NCBI GenBank assembly: GCA_036924285.1
Contig: JAYKYS010000012.1
Location: 1,860,001 to 1,924,000 of the forward strand
DNA: 64,000 nt
Reading direction: 5' to 3'
Source of the DNA: Asterella californica
Taxonomy: Eukaryota; Streptophyta; Marchantiopsida; Marchantiales; Aytoniaceae
Shown here: in pieces, positions 32,847 to 45,429 of the stretch
Position numbering within the stretch: position 1 is the stretch's first letter
Layout of the letters: every line of letters begins with the position of its first letter
Made by a program: the position numbers and the translations under genes
The notes under the pieces: model-generated
What the model was told of the DNA's origin: nothing
Seen by the model: the letters and a program-made list of their open reading frames with translations, nothing else
The model's database searches: none

Positions 32847-35800
32847 TTGCGTGATGTTGAGTTGATGTTGAAAGAGTTGGGTGACCTAGAAGGGGATGAA
32901 TGGATATTTGGTCTTTATGAAGAGGATGGGTTGGAGGATCCTTTGCGAGAGATCATGTCTATTGGATGGGAGGATATGGATAAAGTTGTGCAGATTCATT
33001 CAATGGAGGTCTATTCGGTGATCGAATCATTCCGTGTACCGGAGGTTCGAGTTGAGACAAGGTACAAGACAGTGGATAGGAAGATAAAGCCAGTTGCTGG
33101 TCCTTTTCCGGAAGACACTAACCAACAGATGGATCGAGCTTCAAGGGAGAAGAGTTTGAGAGATCCTGCAATGATAGGACACAAGTTCACGGAAAAGACC
33201 CTTGAAGAGCTGAAGATTGGATCTGATGGGTCTCTTCTACCAGAAGAGAGGATGTGCTTCAAGGAGATGCTTTCACGACATGGAAAAGCATTTACCTTTG
33301 AGCCACATGAGATTGGGTGTGTAGACCCGTACGTTGTTACCCCGATGGTTATCTTCACGGTACAGCATGTGCCATGGACCTTGAGACCAATTTCAGTACC
33401 GCGGGCTCACTTGCCCAAACTAGTGGAGTTGCTGAAGGAGAAGATGTGGATGAAGATCTTGGAACCGTCGTTTGCACCGTATTTGAGCAAATGGTTTACA
33501 GTGCCTAAGAAGAATGGGTCGCTGCGATTCATCCAAGACATGCAACTGGTGAACACAGTAACAATCAGAAAATGCTGGGGTGGGACCAATTGTGGATGAG
33601 TTTGCTGAAGCATTTGCAGGAAGAGCAATTTACTCAATGGGAGATCTTTACTCAGGGTATGATCAGTTTCAATTAGCGGAGGAGAGCAGAAGCTTCACGA
33701 CAATGAGGACACCTTTGGGGTTGGTTAGGATGTGTACCTTACCACAGAGAGCTACCAACTCGATAGCACACATGATGAACAAGATGAATCGAGTTCTAAG
33801 AGACTTCATCCCTGAAAAGACGATGCCATTCTTGGATGACATCCCCATCAAAGGATGTGTGGAAGATGAGAAGGATGAAGCATTAGATCAAAGAGGGTGT
33901 CGACGATACGTCACTGATCAGACTATGAGAAGATCTTATCTCGACTTGAGGAAGTTCATCTTACGCTGTCAGGTGCGAAGTCTACATTTTGGGGTTAGAG
34001 AGATTTTGATCGTTGGTCATTTGTGTGGATCGTTTGGTCGGAAGCCAGATCTGAACAAGGTGGATGCGATTGGAAGGATGAAGGAGGTTTGCAACTCGCT
34101 AACAGAAGTAAGAAGATTTTTGGGTGCTTGTGTATTCTACCACATTTGGATTCCTCATTATGCGCATGTGGCGGATCCGTTGTATGGATTGTTGCGTAAG
34201 GGTCATAAGTTCAGATGGGAGGAAGAGCATACTGATGCGATAAGGAAGCTGAAGTCTTTACTATCATCTCCTCCAGTTCTGGGAAGGATTGATTACAAGG
34301 GTGCTAGGCCGGTGGTTCTTACTGTGGATACAAGTCCAGTTGCAATTGGATGGGCAGTCGGACAGGATGATGAGGATGGAGACAGGTTTGCGGTTAGGTT
34401 CGGAACGAAGGTGTTAAGTGCTCGACAACGTGCTTACCCGCAAGTGAAGAGCGAACTATGGGGTATTGTTTCAGCTATGAAAACTGAGAAAGAGTATTTG
34501 ATTGGAGCAGTAGTGGTGGTTGAAACTGATTGCTTGCTATTGTTAAGAATGATCATGAATTGTTCAACTCCTGATATTGTGATGTTACGATGAATCGCAT
34601 ATATCAAGTCGTTGAACCCATAGTTTAGACATATTGCAGGGAAGGATAATCTGATGGCGGATATGTAACTCGGGCTCGATATGTGGGGAGGATGAGATGG
34701 TAGAAGACATTGACGACGTGGGTACAGAGTTCTATTCGATTGCACAGACAGGAAGGGAAGATGAGTTGTTTGTTGAAGAGTTGTATGATGGTGATTTGCT
34801 TGATATCGGGAGGTACCTTAGTACGATGGTTAGCAGACAGGTTGGACGGATAAGAGGTTTCAGAGAGTTCGAAGGAAGGCCTACAACTTCATGTTGCAGG
34901 ATGGGTTTCTTTGGAAGCAACCGAAGCAGAAAGGTGAGGTACCGCTACAAGTGATTTGCAACAAGGAAGATCAGCAGAAGTTGCTCAAGGCGTTCCATGA
35001 GAGTCTTTGGGCTGGACATCGAGTGATTTGGGCCACTTTTACAAAGATGAAAGAGCGATATTGGTGGAAAAACATGTACAGGGATGTTGTATCTTTTGTG
35101 GAGTCTTGTTTGACATGTCAGATGTATTCGAACATCCGACATCATGACGGATTACATCCGACTTAACCGTTGGCAATCCACTTCAAGTGGGTGGTAGACT
35201 TGGTGATTATGCCGGTTGGATTGGCAGATGAGATACTTGGTACTTGCTAGAGAGGATCTTTCAAATCAAATCGAGGGTAGGGCGCTTCGGACGAAGACAA
35301 TTGAAGGGGTATGTAGATTTCTCTTGGAAGAGGTTGTTTGTCGGTATGGATGTGTGGGAAAGATCACTGCAGAACGGGGAGAGTTAGATGCACATGAGGC
35401 TCGTGAATTCTTTGCAAGGTGTGGGGTGAGGTTGTCACTGACAACTGCTTACAACCCCGAAGAGAATGCCAAGAGTGAAGGTGGTCATCCGCCCATTGTG
35501 AAGGCTTTGGTGAAGGTCTGCAATGGAAGAGTACGCGAGTGGCCTCGACTCCTATCATTTGTGTTATGGACAGATAGAACGACGCACAGCTCGGTGACAG
35601 GTTACATGCCGGTGTAACTCATCACAGGTCAAAAACTTATCATGCCGATAGAAGAACACGTTTTGACATGGAATGTGTTACCTTGGGAAGACAATCTGAC
35701 TATGGAAGAGCTTCTTGCTATTCGAATTAGGCAGTTAGAGAGAAGACCTGAGGATATCCAAGCTGCTTTGGATAGGCTGCGAGAGGCGCGGTTGAAGAAC

Positions 35801-36148
35801 AAGGTCAGATTTGATCATCGACATCGTTTGAGACCTAAAGAAATCAAAGAAGGTGATTGGGTGTTAGTCTATGACAACAGTCTAGACAATCAGCATAGTG
35901 CACTCCGGAAGTTTTCCAGACGATGGTTTGGTCCGTATGTGGTGAAGAAGATTCATGACAACGCAACTTACGCTCTGCAAGAGTTGGATGGAACGAGCTT
36001 GAAGGTACCAGTGGCAGGTAAACATGTCAAGATTTTCAAAAAGAGAGATGAGGAGGTCGATCTAGCAGATATCTTGACGGAGTTTCAGTTTGAGGATGAG
36101 GATTATGCAGAAGACCTTGAAGGTGAGGTTGGCTACGATGGGAAGTAG
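32847..36148 (+). pseudogene. pol: C ORF2: RT-RNase H-integrase, decayed
   Basis: ATG 32847 is in the -1 frame relative to ORF1, as in B. Spacer with VDRKIKPVAGPFPED; RT with WFTVPKKNGSLRFIQDMQ, frameshift near 33590, then FLDD at 33829-33840; thumb; RNase H VLTVDTSPVAIGWAVGQ, VKSELWG and VETDC. Stops occur near 34591, 34621 and 34666, with frameshifts around 34870. Integrase zinc domain HESLWAGH... CLTCQ (about 34990-35120), core with LVIMPVG, ERGEL and KSEGGHPP; stops near 35164 and 35615; C-terminal RWFGPYVV and acidic tail. No chromodomain. Confidence 0.9.
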
Positions 36149-36211
36149 GACGATAAGCCGGTCCACTCCTTGGTTGGTATCTCTGGTGCATATCGGAGGA
36201 TGCACAGGTTC

Positions 36212-36223
36212 AGAGGGGGTGGA
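36212..36223 (+). promoter_or_regulatory. C polypurine tract
   Basis: AGAGGGGGTGGA immediately before the 3' LTR, nearly identical to the tract of B. Confidence 0.72.
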
Positions 36224-38388
36224 TGTCATGTCGTGGACCGGCTCCTATCTGAAATTCAGACTTTGATGCTTGTCGCTCCAAGACACGCATGAGAAAGACA
36301 AGCTAGGCCCTAGCTTACGGACTTTTGGCATCACTTTGGATCTCCATTTTCATCGCATAGATGGATAGAGCTCCTTGTAAGCTTTCCATAGGCACTTCAT
36401 CTACTTCGTTTGGACGCCTAGTGGAGAAGTTACAAGACTCGAAAGATGGAGAAAACAAGCTAGGTCCCAGCTTACGGATTTTTGGCACAACTTCGGATCT
36501 TCGCTTTTATCGCATCAATGGATAGAGCTCCTTGTCAGCTTTCCATAGGCACTTCATCTACTTCGTTTGGACGCCTAGTGGAAAAGTTACAAGACTCGAA
36601 AGATGGAGAAAACAAGCTAGGCCCCAGCTTACGAGCTTTTGGCGCAACTTCGGATCTTCACTTTCATCACATAGATGGGTAGAGCTCGTTGTCAGCTTTC
36701 CATAGGCACTTCATCTACTTCGTTTGGACGCCTAGTGGAAAAGTTACAAGACTCGAAAGATGGAGAAAACAAGCTAAGCCTCAGCTTACGGGCTTTTGGT
36801 GCAACTTCGGATCTTCACTTTCATCACATAGATGGGTAGAGCTCATTGTCAGCTTTCCATGCGCACTTCATCTACTTCGTTTTGACGCCTAGTGGAGAAA
36901 TTATACGACTCGAAAGAAGGTAAAATCAAGCTAGACCTTAGTTTACTTGCTGATTGAGTATTTGAGGCTTCAGACGCTATATCAAAGACGCAAGGGGCCT
37001 GCTTCATTTTTATTGAGAGAACTTTGTACGTACAGAGACTGATGCAAGGGGGCTGCTTAAGGAGCTTGCTTGTTTCTACGACTTGTCGGTGGACGTTTTG
37101 GAGAATTGGGAAGTCCAATACACGCACGCAAGGTGTCATCGGGTTCAGATATGTATAGGCTACGCACAGGTTAAGACGGTTTGAGAAGAGACGGATCGGG
37201 GGTTATGTTCTGAGAGAAATTGAGACACAGGAAGGAGATTTGGGATTTTTAGTTACCTGTGAAGAAGAGTTGGACCGTTCAGGTCATTCCGGAGTCCAAA
37301 CTTGCTGTCCTTGGATCCATCGAGATTAGAACAACAAGTTCTTCAGGAAATTGAAGACGATACGAAGTTTCATCGGGCGGTTTGGGACTTCTGAGTGAAA
37401 TTGACTCGCAGGGAAGCGCTTGCGTCCGGTTTTTCATCGTCTGCGATCTGAGATTGGATTGTTCTTCGCGATCAGTGAGCCAAGCTCTTCGTTCTTGATG
37501 CCTACGCGATCAGGGAGTCTTCATCTACGCATAAGAGAAGACAATACGTGGATTGGATTGTTGGTTTGGGGATGGTAAGCGAGTTTGAGCCGCAGGGAGC
37601 CGATTTACGTCAATTTTTTGCAACCTGTGACCAAATTTCTTGCGTGGTTTTGCAAAGGGAACTCCAAACGACTTGTTTGGAGTCTCGTTGGGTTTGTGAT
37701 AGCTAGATCTATCTGACATGGAAGACGGATATCAGTTTGGACGATCCGTTTGTGCGGTGTGTGCGATGTTAAGCCGTAGGGAGGAGTTTTTGGAGGTTCG
37801 GTCACCTGCGACCGAAAATCAGCGATATCTCGGCTGTTGGGAGTCGGATCTGAAGGTTTCTTGGGAGTCAGCGGAGGAGACCCTATCGACATCTGATGTC
37901 CGTTCAGCGAAAGGAAGAAGTCCACAGATAGGCCTTTTTCAGATTCTTCGCTACGGATTTTTCTCTTTTGAGCTCATTAGAGTTCTGGTTGGCTGTATAC
38001 AGTTTGTGGTAGCTAGCTTTAGCTAAGAGCTTATACATGGATGTGGTTTGGACTTGGGTTTGGATCGCGTGATACTGCTGTGGCTCTGTTTGTTAGCAAA
38101 GGGAAGGTTCTCTTGCTTTGAGCTACGCTTCGGTGGTTTTGGGTCAGGGTTGTGATTCAAGGGTTGTTTTCAGGGGCTTTTGAAGCAGGTTACCGACTGC
38201 TCTGGTCTGGTTCTCAGTTCTGTGCTCTTAAGAGAAAGAACCGGCAGTGTACATACATTTGGAGTGTATATATCACAGCGTTCGTTTTCGTGGTTGTTTT
38301 TCTCTATCTTGTCTCTGTTTCAGCACACAACATCTCCACAGCCAAGAACCTCGCGTTTTCCTAGACATCCTTCACGCAATATCCGACA
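36224..38388 (+). repeat. C 3' LTR (2165 bp), uninterrupted
   Basis: Counterpart of 20885-21930 plus 29096-30209. Tandem ~157-base units recur with CAGCTTTCCAT-like blocks at about 36379, 36535, 36692 and 36850. At 37275-37278 it holds the single ccgt where B entered the other LTR. Confidence 0.93.
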
Positions 38389-39720
38389 CGATATCGTGGA
38401 CACAAGAGCGACACTCCTTCATATCCAAAGTTGTCAAAGAAGTTAGGCTTGTCTACCTCCAAGACAGACAAGTCTATTCAGGTGCGCTTTGTCAAGGGCA
38501 AGACGTACCAAACTTCCGAAGTAGCCTTGGATGTACGATTTGCGTGTGGGAAGGTGGAGTTCACAAAGAACTTCACGGTGTGCGAGATGGATGATATCCA
38601 TGCGGTTTTGGGGAAAATTTTCTTGGACAGGTTTGAAGTGGAACTTAGGCGGAAACCTTTAAGGTTGAACGTTAGAGTTAAAGGGCGGAAGTTGGGAGTG
38701 AGGCTGATCCGAAAGACACGGAAAATTGACGACTTTACGATGAATTTGATCAAAGATAAACAGATGGACTTCAACAACGGAGTCATGTGTTTGATGCGGG
38801 TTGCAGATTTGATGACGGGTGACAGACAAGAGGAAACATCAAGAGATGCGACTAAACTTCCGGAGGTGCTTCGCGAAGTGATTAAGGAGTTTGAGGATGC
38901 CTTGACGGATGAGTTACCTGCTGAGTTATCTCCAAGGCGGGTGGTGGATCACAAGATCGAGGTCTTGCTAGGATCAGAACCACCTTCCAAAGCCCGTTAC
39001 CGACTCAATCAGGTGGAACTCTTTGAGTTAAAAAGGTAGCTCGGCGAGCTATTAACGTGAGGATATATTTGAACCAGCAAGTCACCTTATGGAGCCCCAG
39101 TTCTTTTTGCAAAGAAGAAGGATGGGAAGTTACGACTCTGCGTAGATTATCGTGCACTCAATAAGATGACGGTGAAGAATAGTTATTCTTTGCCAAGGAT
39201 AGACGACCTCTTTTATAGGCTAACGGGCGCAAAGTATTTCAGCAGGATTGACTTGAAGTCAAGATATTATCAGATCCGGATAGCTGATCCAGATGTTGAG
39301 AAGACCGCTTGTCGAACCAGATACGGATCATTTGAATTTGTTGTGATGCCATTTGGACTCTGCAACGCCCCTTCGACGTTCACTACATTGATGAACGTAA
39401 TTTTTCACGAAGAGATGTATGAGTTTGTCATATCGTTTACATCGACGACATCTTGAGGTGGTGTTGACGAAGCTGCGGGAGCATAAGCTGTTTGCCAACG
39501 TTGACAAGAGTGAGTTTGGTTTGGAACGCATTAACTTCTTAGGACATGTCATTAGTGCAGAAGGAGTCGGTCCAGATATGTAGAAGGTGGACGCGATTGT
39601 GACTTGGGAGCCTCCGATTACAATGAAGGGGGATGCCGCTATCCTTAAGATTGACACAGTTCTACCGCAAGTATGTGAAGGGGTTTCCAAAGATCGCGAA
39701 GTCGCTGACGGACTGGACGG
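38389..39720 (+). pseudogene. pol: Element D protease and reverse transcriptase
   Basis: Resumes D after C: IVDTRATLLHIQ is a decayed copy of the usual chromovirus protease motif (DTG-AT), with Gly changed to Arg. DIHAVLGKIFLDRFEVEL follows, then the RT start. After stops near 39037-39070: [70 protein letters not shown] and YIDD at 39438-39449. A frameshift lies just before YIDD. The thumb FYRKYVKGFPKIAKSLTDW runs into the E LTR at 39721. RNase H is absent. Confidence 0.88.
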
Positions 39721-41758
39721 TGTTGAGGAGTGTCCTTCTCAAGAAGGGCGAGCCTTCTGGCTGTGATAGATCGCGAGGTAGAAGTAGAGATTGAATACAA
39801 AGACAAGAGCCAAGCTCGTAGTCCACAATGGCTAAAGTCACTCACAGAGACTATATTCTGATTATAGATCACTTACTACTTAACAGATCAAGCCTCAGCC
39901 ATTAAGAGACAGATCCAGCCTCCAAACACAATAGATAGAAGAAACCCAAACTCAAGATGCTTTATTTCTCTTCCAATGACACTCAATAGTCCTCTACAGA
40001 CATCAATTTTACAAGAGAACTCTACTCAACAAGACCTCCTTAGGCTGATCACCACAGATCACTCCCAAACAGTCAATTTCCACTCAACTAATCTTCTCTC
40101 GCGCTTCAGATAGCAGATTACTCCCCAATCCCTACAACTGATGAAGATTTGAAACCCAACGCCTTGTATCCCTTCTTGCAACAGCTTCTGCACTGAAATC
40201 CTTCAGAAAATCTGACCTTCTCAGTCCTTGTCTTCTCCTCCGCTCAAATAGATGTTCCCTGCTCACCAGATTCTCCTCCAAGCAACCTTATAGATAAATT
40301 CAAGCTCCTCTAACTCTTAATCCTCTCTCTGCGTCAACCTTCCAACTGAAAACCTTCAGAAATTTGATCTCGTGACAATCAAAAGTACTCCATATTATAG
40401 ATAGATTATCAAATCGATCTCTCTTAATAAAACTGCCTCATGTCCTTTTAGAAGGTAATTCTGCCTCCCAACTGTATAATAGATAAAGCTTAAGCTTCTA
40501 AACACTTGTCTCCCCCTTTGCGTCGACCTCTCAACTCAATTCTTTCAGAAATCTGGTCTCCTCAGCCTCCAAGCTTTTCCTACGCATCCCGATAGCTTCC
40601 CTCTCCGCTCTTTGTAAAAAGCATCTTCTGAACAGCGTCGCAGGTTGATTAACCTAAAGGTAAATCCTCAGCTAAGCTGCCCCCCTACTGCCCTTATAAG
40701 CACAACTACTTATCAGAAGCAGCCCCCTAGCTAAGCTGCCCTCTTGTTGTCCTTATGCGTAGACAGACAGCCTTATTTGCCAAGCTGGCCCCTTTTTTTA
40801 ATAAAGGTTTCACAGCTTCCTTTGCTAAACCAACTTCTTTAAAGATTTCACAGATTCCATTGCTAAGCCGACTCCTTGATTACTTGGCCTGATTTAACAA
40901 AAGTTTCTCGTGCTCTTGATGCCATCTTGATGTCATCTTGAATATATCACAAGTCATCCAATGTAGGCCGAAGCCCTTACACTTATGGGGCTGCCCCACA
41001 AGACTTACAGCCCCCCCATATGCGCATCAGGTATCTCCCATGGTATATTCACGGTGGCATGCGGAGGCTTAGGCCAGGAAGCCCATGATTAAGAGAGATA
41101 CCGGTCTCCCGCCCCTAGATATGCAAGACGTGGCTGCATATCCAACATACATTCCCTTCCAGGAGGTCAACATGCCAGAATAAGAACCAAAGGCCAAGAG
41201 GAATTGATCATGAGATCACTTTCCTCCTAGGCAGGCGCCCTATCACTTGGATGGTCTCTGTTTCCGTTGTAAAAGCAAACACAGTTTGTACATATGTCTA
41301 TTACTGAAGAAAGTTTTCTGTAAAGTCTTTACTAGCTTTTCTTACACTAACTTCTCTATACATTTCCATTTTCAGTGAATAAAGAGTCAAAACTATAGTA
41401 CTCATGAACACCTACACACTCACAACGTCAGATCATAAGTCTGAGTCACGAGCTGGAATCGACGGATTTCTCTCTTTCGTATATTTCTTAGTCTAAAACA
41501 CGTACTAACTATCACTTAGAACACTTTCTGTCAAATTCGGAAGTAGGAAGTCGCTCTCCTCGATGAGCTCTGCATTCTAGAAACTTTCGCCCCCTTCAGG
41601 ATGATATTTCAATCCAAGTTAGGGGGCAGCTTGTCAAGCATAGCCCCTGCTTAGCTCCTACCCAACTTGATAAGCTAGGGTGCAGCTTCTTGAACAAACG
41701 CTGATTGAGTGTCTTCTGAAGCTCTGTTTCATCATCTTGAATGCCACGCACTACGACA
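39721..41758 (-). repeat. E 3' LTR (2038 bp)
   Basis: Minus-strand start TGTCGTAGTGCGTGGCATTC at 41758, end GGACACTCCTCAACA at 39721. Aligns with the F 3' LTR and with 47966-49745. Minus-strand AATAAAG-like signals lie near the end. Confidence 0.9.
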
Positions 41759-41770
41759 TTCACCCCCTCC
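41759..41770 (-). promoter_or_regulatory. E polypurine tract
   Basis: Minus strand GGAGGGGGTGAA directly before the LTR start, identical to F. Confidence 0.75.
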
Positions 41771-41844
41771 AAACCTGCACATCTTCCGGTATGTGCCAAC
41801 CTTTCCACTAGTCTCCAAGGTTCTCTTAATTGCCATCGTCTTCT

Positions 41845-44800
41845 TCAACGTCCCCTGCGTCTTTCTTCTGATAGCATATTTGCATCGGCATCCATCATCT
41901 GATCTGACTCCAAAAATTTGTCTAGCTCAACAGATTCTCCTCTTTTTCTAAACAACTTGATACGCTTACCGACAACAGAAAGCCTTAGAGGTGTACCATC
42001 GAGCTCCCGTAAAGAGTAAGTAGCATTTTGATGCACTTCTAAGGCAACAGACGAATCAAACCACCTCCTAGAAATTTTCCGAACCGTAGAGTGCTGATTC
42101 TCTTACGTACTGTCATACACCAAAACCCAATCTCCAGCATGTATGGACTTCGGTCAGAGCCGGTGGGTCTTGTCAAACCTGTCCTTGTTCTTGAGACGGG
42201 TCTCTTTCAGTTTCTGTTGTTCCTCTATAAGATCCTCCTCTCTACGTTTCAACTGCTCGATTCGAAGTGATTCATTTCGTCTTCTCACGGTAAAGTAGCC
42301 CATGTAGGAAAGTCCTCATTTGCTGATATAATTGGTTTTTGACCCAGCATCAGTTCAATGGGCATATATCCAGTAGTAGTGCAATGAGTTGACCTGTTAG
42401 TCCATAAAGAGAGCAACCTAGGCCATTGTCTATGCTTACCATCGCATGCCTTTACCAGAGCTTGGACAATTGATGGATGCCATCTCTCACTCTTACCAAT
42501 CCCCTCCGGATTCCTGGCAGTAGTGAGTCTGAGTTTCACTCCGTGTTGGACGAAGAACTCCTTCACTCTTGTATCACACAACTCTCCTCTGTCTGCACGC
42601 AATCTCCCTATAGATCCGTATCTACAAATAATATCTTCAAGAACAAATCTACATATCTCTTCTGTGGTCTTCGTCCTCAGAGCTCGTCCTTCCACAAAGT
42701 TGGAGAGGTCTTCTCGAGCCAACCCCAAGTACCTCATATTCCATAACCGGGAGGCATCGCTACCAAATCTAGATGGATACTAGACGGATAGGTTGGTACC
42801 AGGCCATCTCTGTAACGTACTTTTGAATAAAATTGACAGTGCAAGCATGAACTCACAAAGTTCACCACATCTTGATAAAGTCCTCGCCACCAATATCTCT
42901 CCTTTAATTTTGTGTAGGTAGCCCAAGCTCCTCGATGTCCAGCCTACAAGGTGTCATGAAACTCCTTCATCAACCGTTGCTTGGTCTGCATATCATCTAT
43001 AACTCGTAGAAGTGCTCCATCTCTTCTCTTTGGACGTTTTCAAAGATACCCATCTCACAACAAGTAATCATATGCCTTCCTCCTTATCTCTCTGAACTCT
43101 GTATCACTCAAACCCTCTGATCTATTTAAGGAGCTCAGATAGAACCCAATGTCGTGTAACCTTCTTGTGTAGAACTCTTCTTTGAACGGTAGTGGTTTCA
43201 AACGCGAGGTCTGCTGACTAACTCGACACCAAACATCTCTCTTCTCTTCATCCTCAGCTTCTGTTACCATCTCATCCTCATTTGCGTAGCGAGCCCTAGA
43301 CAACATGTCTGCTACAGGATTTTCTCTACCGGCTATGTGTTTCAGCTCAGGATTCAAACTCTGGATGTAAGCAATCCATCTCAACATTACTATGTCTTGA
43401 GTATTGCAGTTTGCTATCATACCAAGCAAAGGTAAACAATCCGTTTCTAAAACTAAATGAGCACCAATCAAGAACTCCTGATCTACCTTCATAGTAGTAA
43501 CGGCTCCCCACAGTTCACGCTTTACTTGAGAATAGTTCCGTTGTCGATCTGTCAAGATTCGGACGTCAAATCTAGAAACAAATCGCACACCATCTACATC
43601 TTCTTGACCAACTGCCCATCCAATCGCCTTTAGACTCGTGTCCACAGTTAGTAGCACAGGTCTCTCTCTTTGATAGCGAAGTCTCCTTAGTATAGGTGGA
43701 GACTTCAAAATCTTCTTCAGCTGTTCCATCGTCTCATGATGGTCTTGCCACCAAGTAAACCTCTCTCCCTTTCTCAAAAGCGCATATAAAGGCTCGGCAA
43801 TGTGTGCATAATGAGGAATACTCACGCGAAAGAACACACAAGCTCCCAAGAAACGTCGAACCTCAGTGATATTGGTACAGTCTGCTATCCTTGCTATACC
43901 ATCTACCTTTTCTGGATTTGGTCTTTTTCCAAATGTGCCACACAAATGACCAACCACCATAATCTCTGACATTCCAAAACGAGACTTAGTACTTGATAGA
44001 GTGAGGTGAACTTCCTCCAGACGTGTCAGGACTCGGCCCACGTCTCGAATGTGATCTGCAATAAATTTTCTACAACCGCCAAAGTCATAGTCTCGTCCCT
44101 GTCTTCCACCGGACAACCTTTCATAGGAATATCATCCAGAAATGGAATTGTGACGTCAGGTACAAATTCCTTTAACACCTTATGCATTGCATTTTGCATA
44201 TGTGCTATTGAGTTTGTCGTCCCATAAGGAAGAGTGCACATCCGCATGAATCTCAAAGAGTGTGCGCATGGTAGTCAAGTCTCTACTCTCCAAGGCAAGT
44301 TGGAACTGATCATAATCTGAAAACAGATCTTCGGTAGAATAGACCGACCTCTCAACCTAGCAGGTCCTGTCCCCACATTTCAAATCGTGATGTTGTGGGC
44401 AGGTTGCAAGTCTTGGATAAAGTGCAAAGCCCCTGACCTCTTAGGCACCATGAACCATCGGCTAGAGTACGGAGCCATGGATGGCTCAAGGATACCCATC
44501 TACATCTTCTCCTTCAATAGCTCAATGAGCTTTGGAAGCAAGACACGAGGGTCTGGAATCGGCTTCAAGTCCTAAGGTACATGAGGAACAGTGAAGATAA
44601 CCATCGGAGCTATCACACTAGGATCCACACAACCAATCTCTTCAGCTGAAAAAGAAAATGCTTTACCATGGCTGACAATCATCTGCTCAAAAGTCTTCTT
44701 CTCTACTTCAATCAAGAAACCACCCCCTCCTATCTGGAGTTGTTCGAGTGTTTCCTGAGTAAACTGACGCCTTATTCGTGCAGGATTTCTAAGTACATGC

Positions 44801-45346
44801 TCAGTGACGGCTGACTCCATCTGCTGTTGCGAATCAACAGATAATTGGATCATCACAGGCTTCACCTTCCTCGCTACAGCTTTATATTTGACATGCACTT
44901 CTGCTTCCTGACGAGAGTCACACCAGCAGACTGCATCCTTCCATTCATTCTCTAGTCTCAGATGAGGACGATACCGCAAGTACGAGACAATCTCCTCGTA
45001 GACTTCAGGAGAATGGATATGGATCACCTCCCAACTGTCCTTTCATCCTATCTACTTCATCTAGCCAACAAACAAAAGACTGTACATTGATAAACTCTTG
45101 ATACACACCATAAATCACTTCATCTTCTTCCTGAGCTCCTATACAGTGCAAATCAGTTACACGTTTTTCCATCTGCCTCCTATCCTTTACAGTCATATCT
45201 TCTACTCGTGTAAACTCACTCCAATCCTCAAGACTCAAACTCAACAAACCTGATCTCCAACTTGGTACTCTATATACACTCTCAAAACCTCGAGCAGCCT
45301 CTTCATTAATCTCATGTGATCCCTTAGGCTGCTCAAGCGGGATCAT
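41845..45346 (-). pseudogene. pol: E ORF2: RT-RNase H-integrase, decayed
   Basis: Starts MIPLEQ at 45346. Frameshifts near 45020 and 44580 and a deletion at about 44355 break the spacer/RT region. FLDD lies at 44131-44142 (minus). From 44116 a 353-codon stretch covers the RT thumb, RNase H (TVDTSLKAIGWAVGQ, VKRELWGAV, VLETDCLPLL) and the linker. Further stops fall before the integrase zinc domain (about 42960-42830). The core has VEGRALRTK, RADRGELCD and GKSERWHPS; the C-terminal end lies at 42036-41845. No chromodomain. Confidence 0.9.
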
Positions 45347-45429
45347 AGTAGTCCTTGATCCTTCATTCTTGTCCTCCCGCCCTACAAGAGTGGGTTCTGA
45401 AAACCCTTACTTCTACAAAGAGAAGAGTC

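Larger units (their letters stand above)
20885..38388 (+). mobile_element. Element C: full-length Ty3/gypsy element carrying nested element B
   Basis: 5' LTR 20885-30209 (split by B), gag 30291-about 31870, protease to 32691, pol 32847-36148, polypurine tract, 3' LTR 36224-38388. LTR ends are TGTC(G/A)TGTCG and ATCCGACA. It sits in D's protease; flanks are ccga before and cgat after, consistent with a ccga target duplication that has lost one base. Without it, D's gag-protease frame joins up. Confidence 0.92.
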
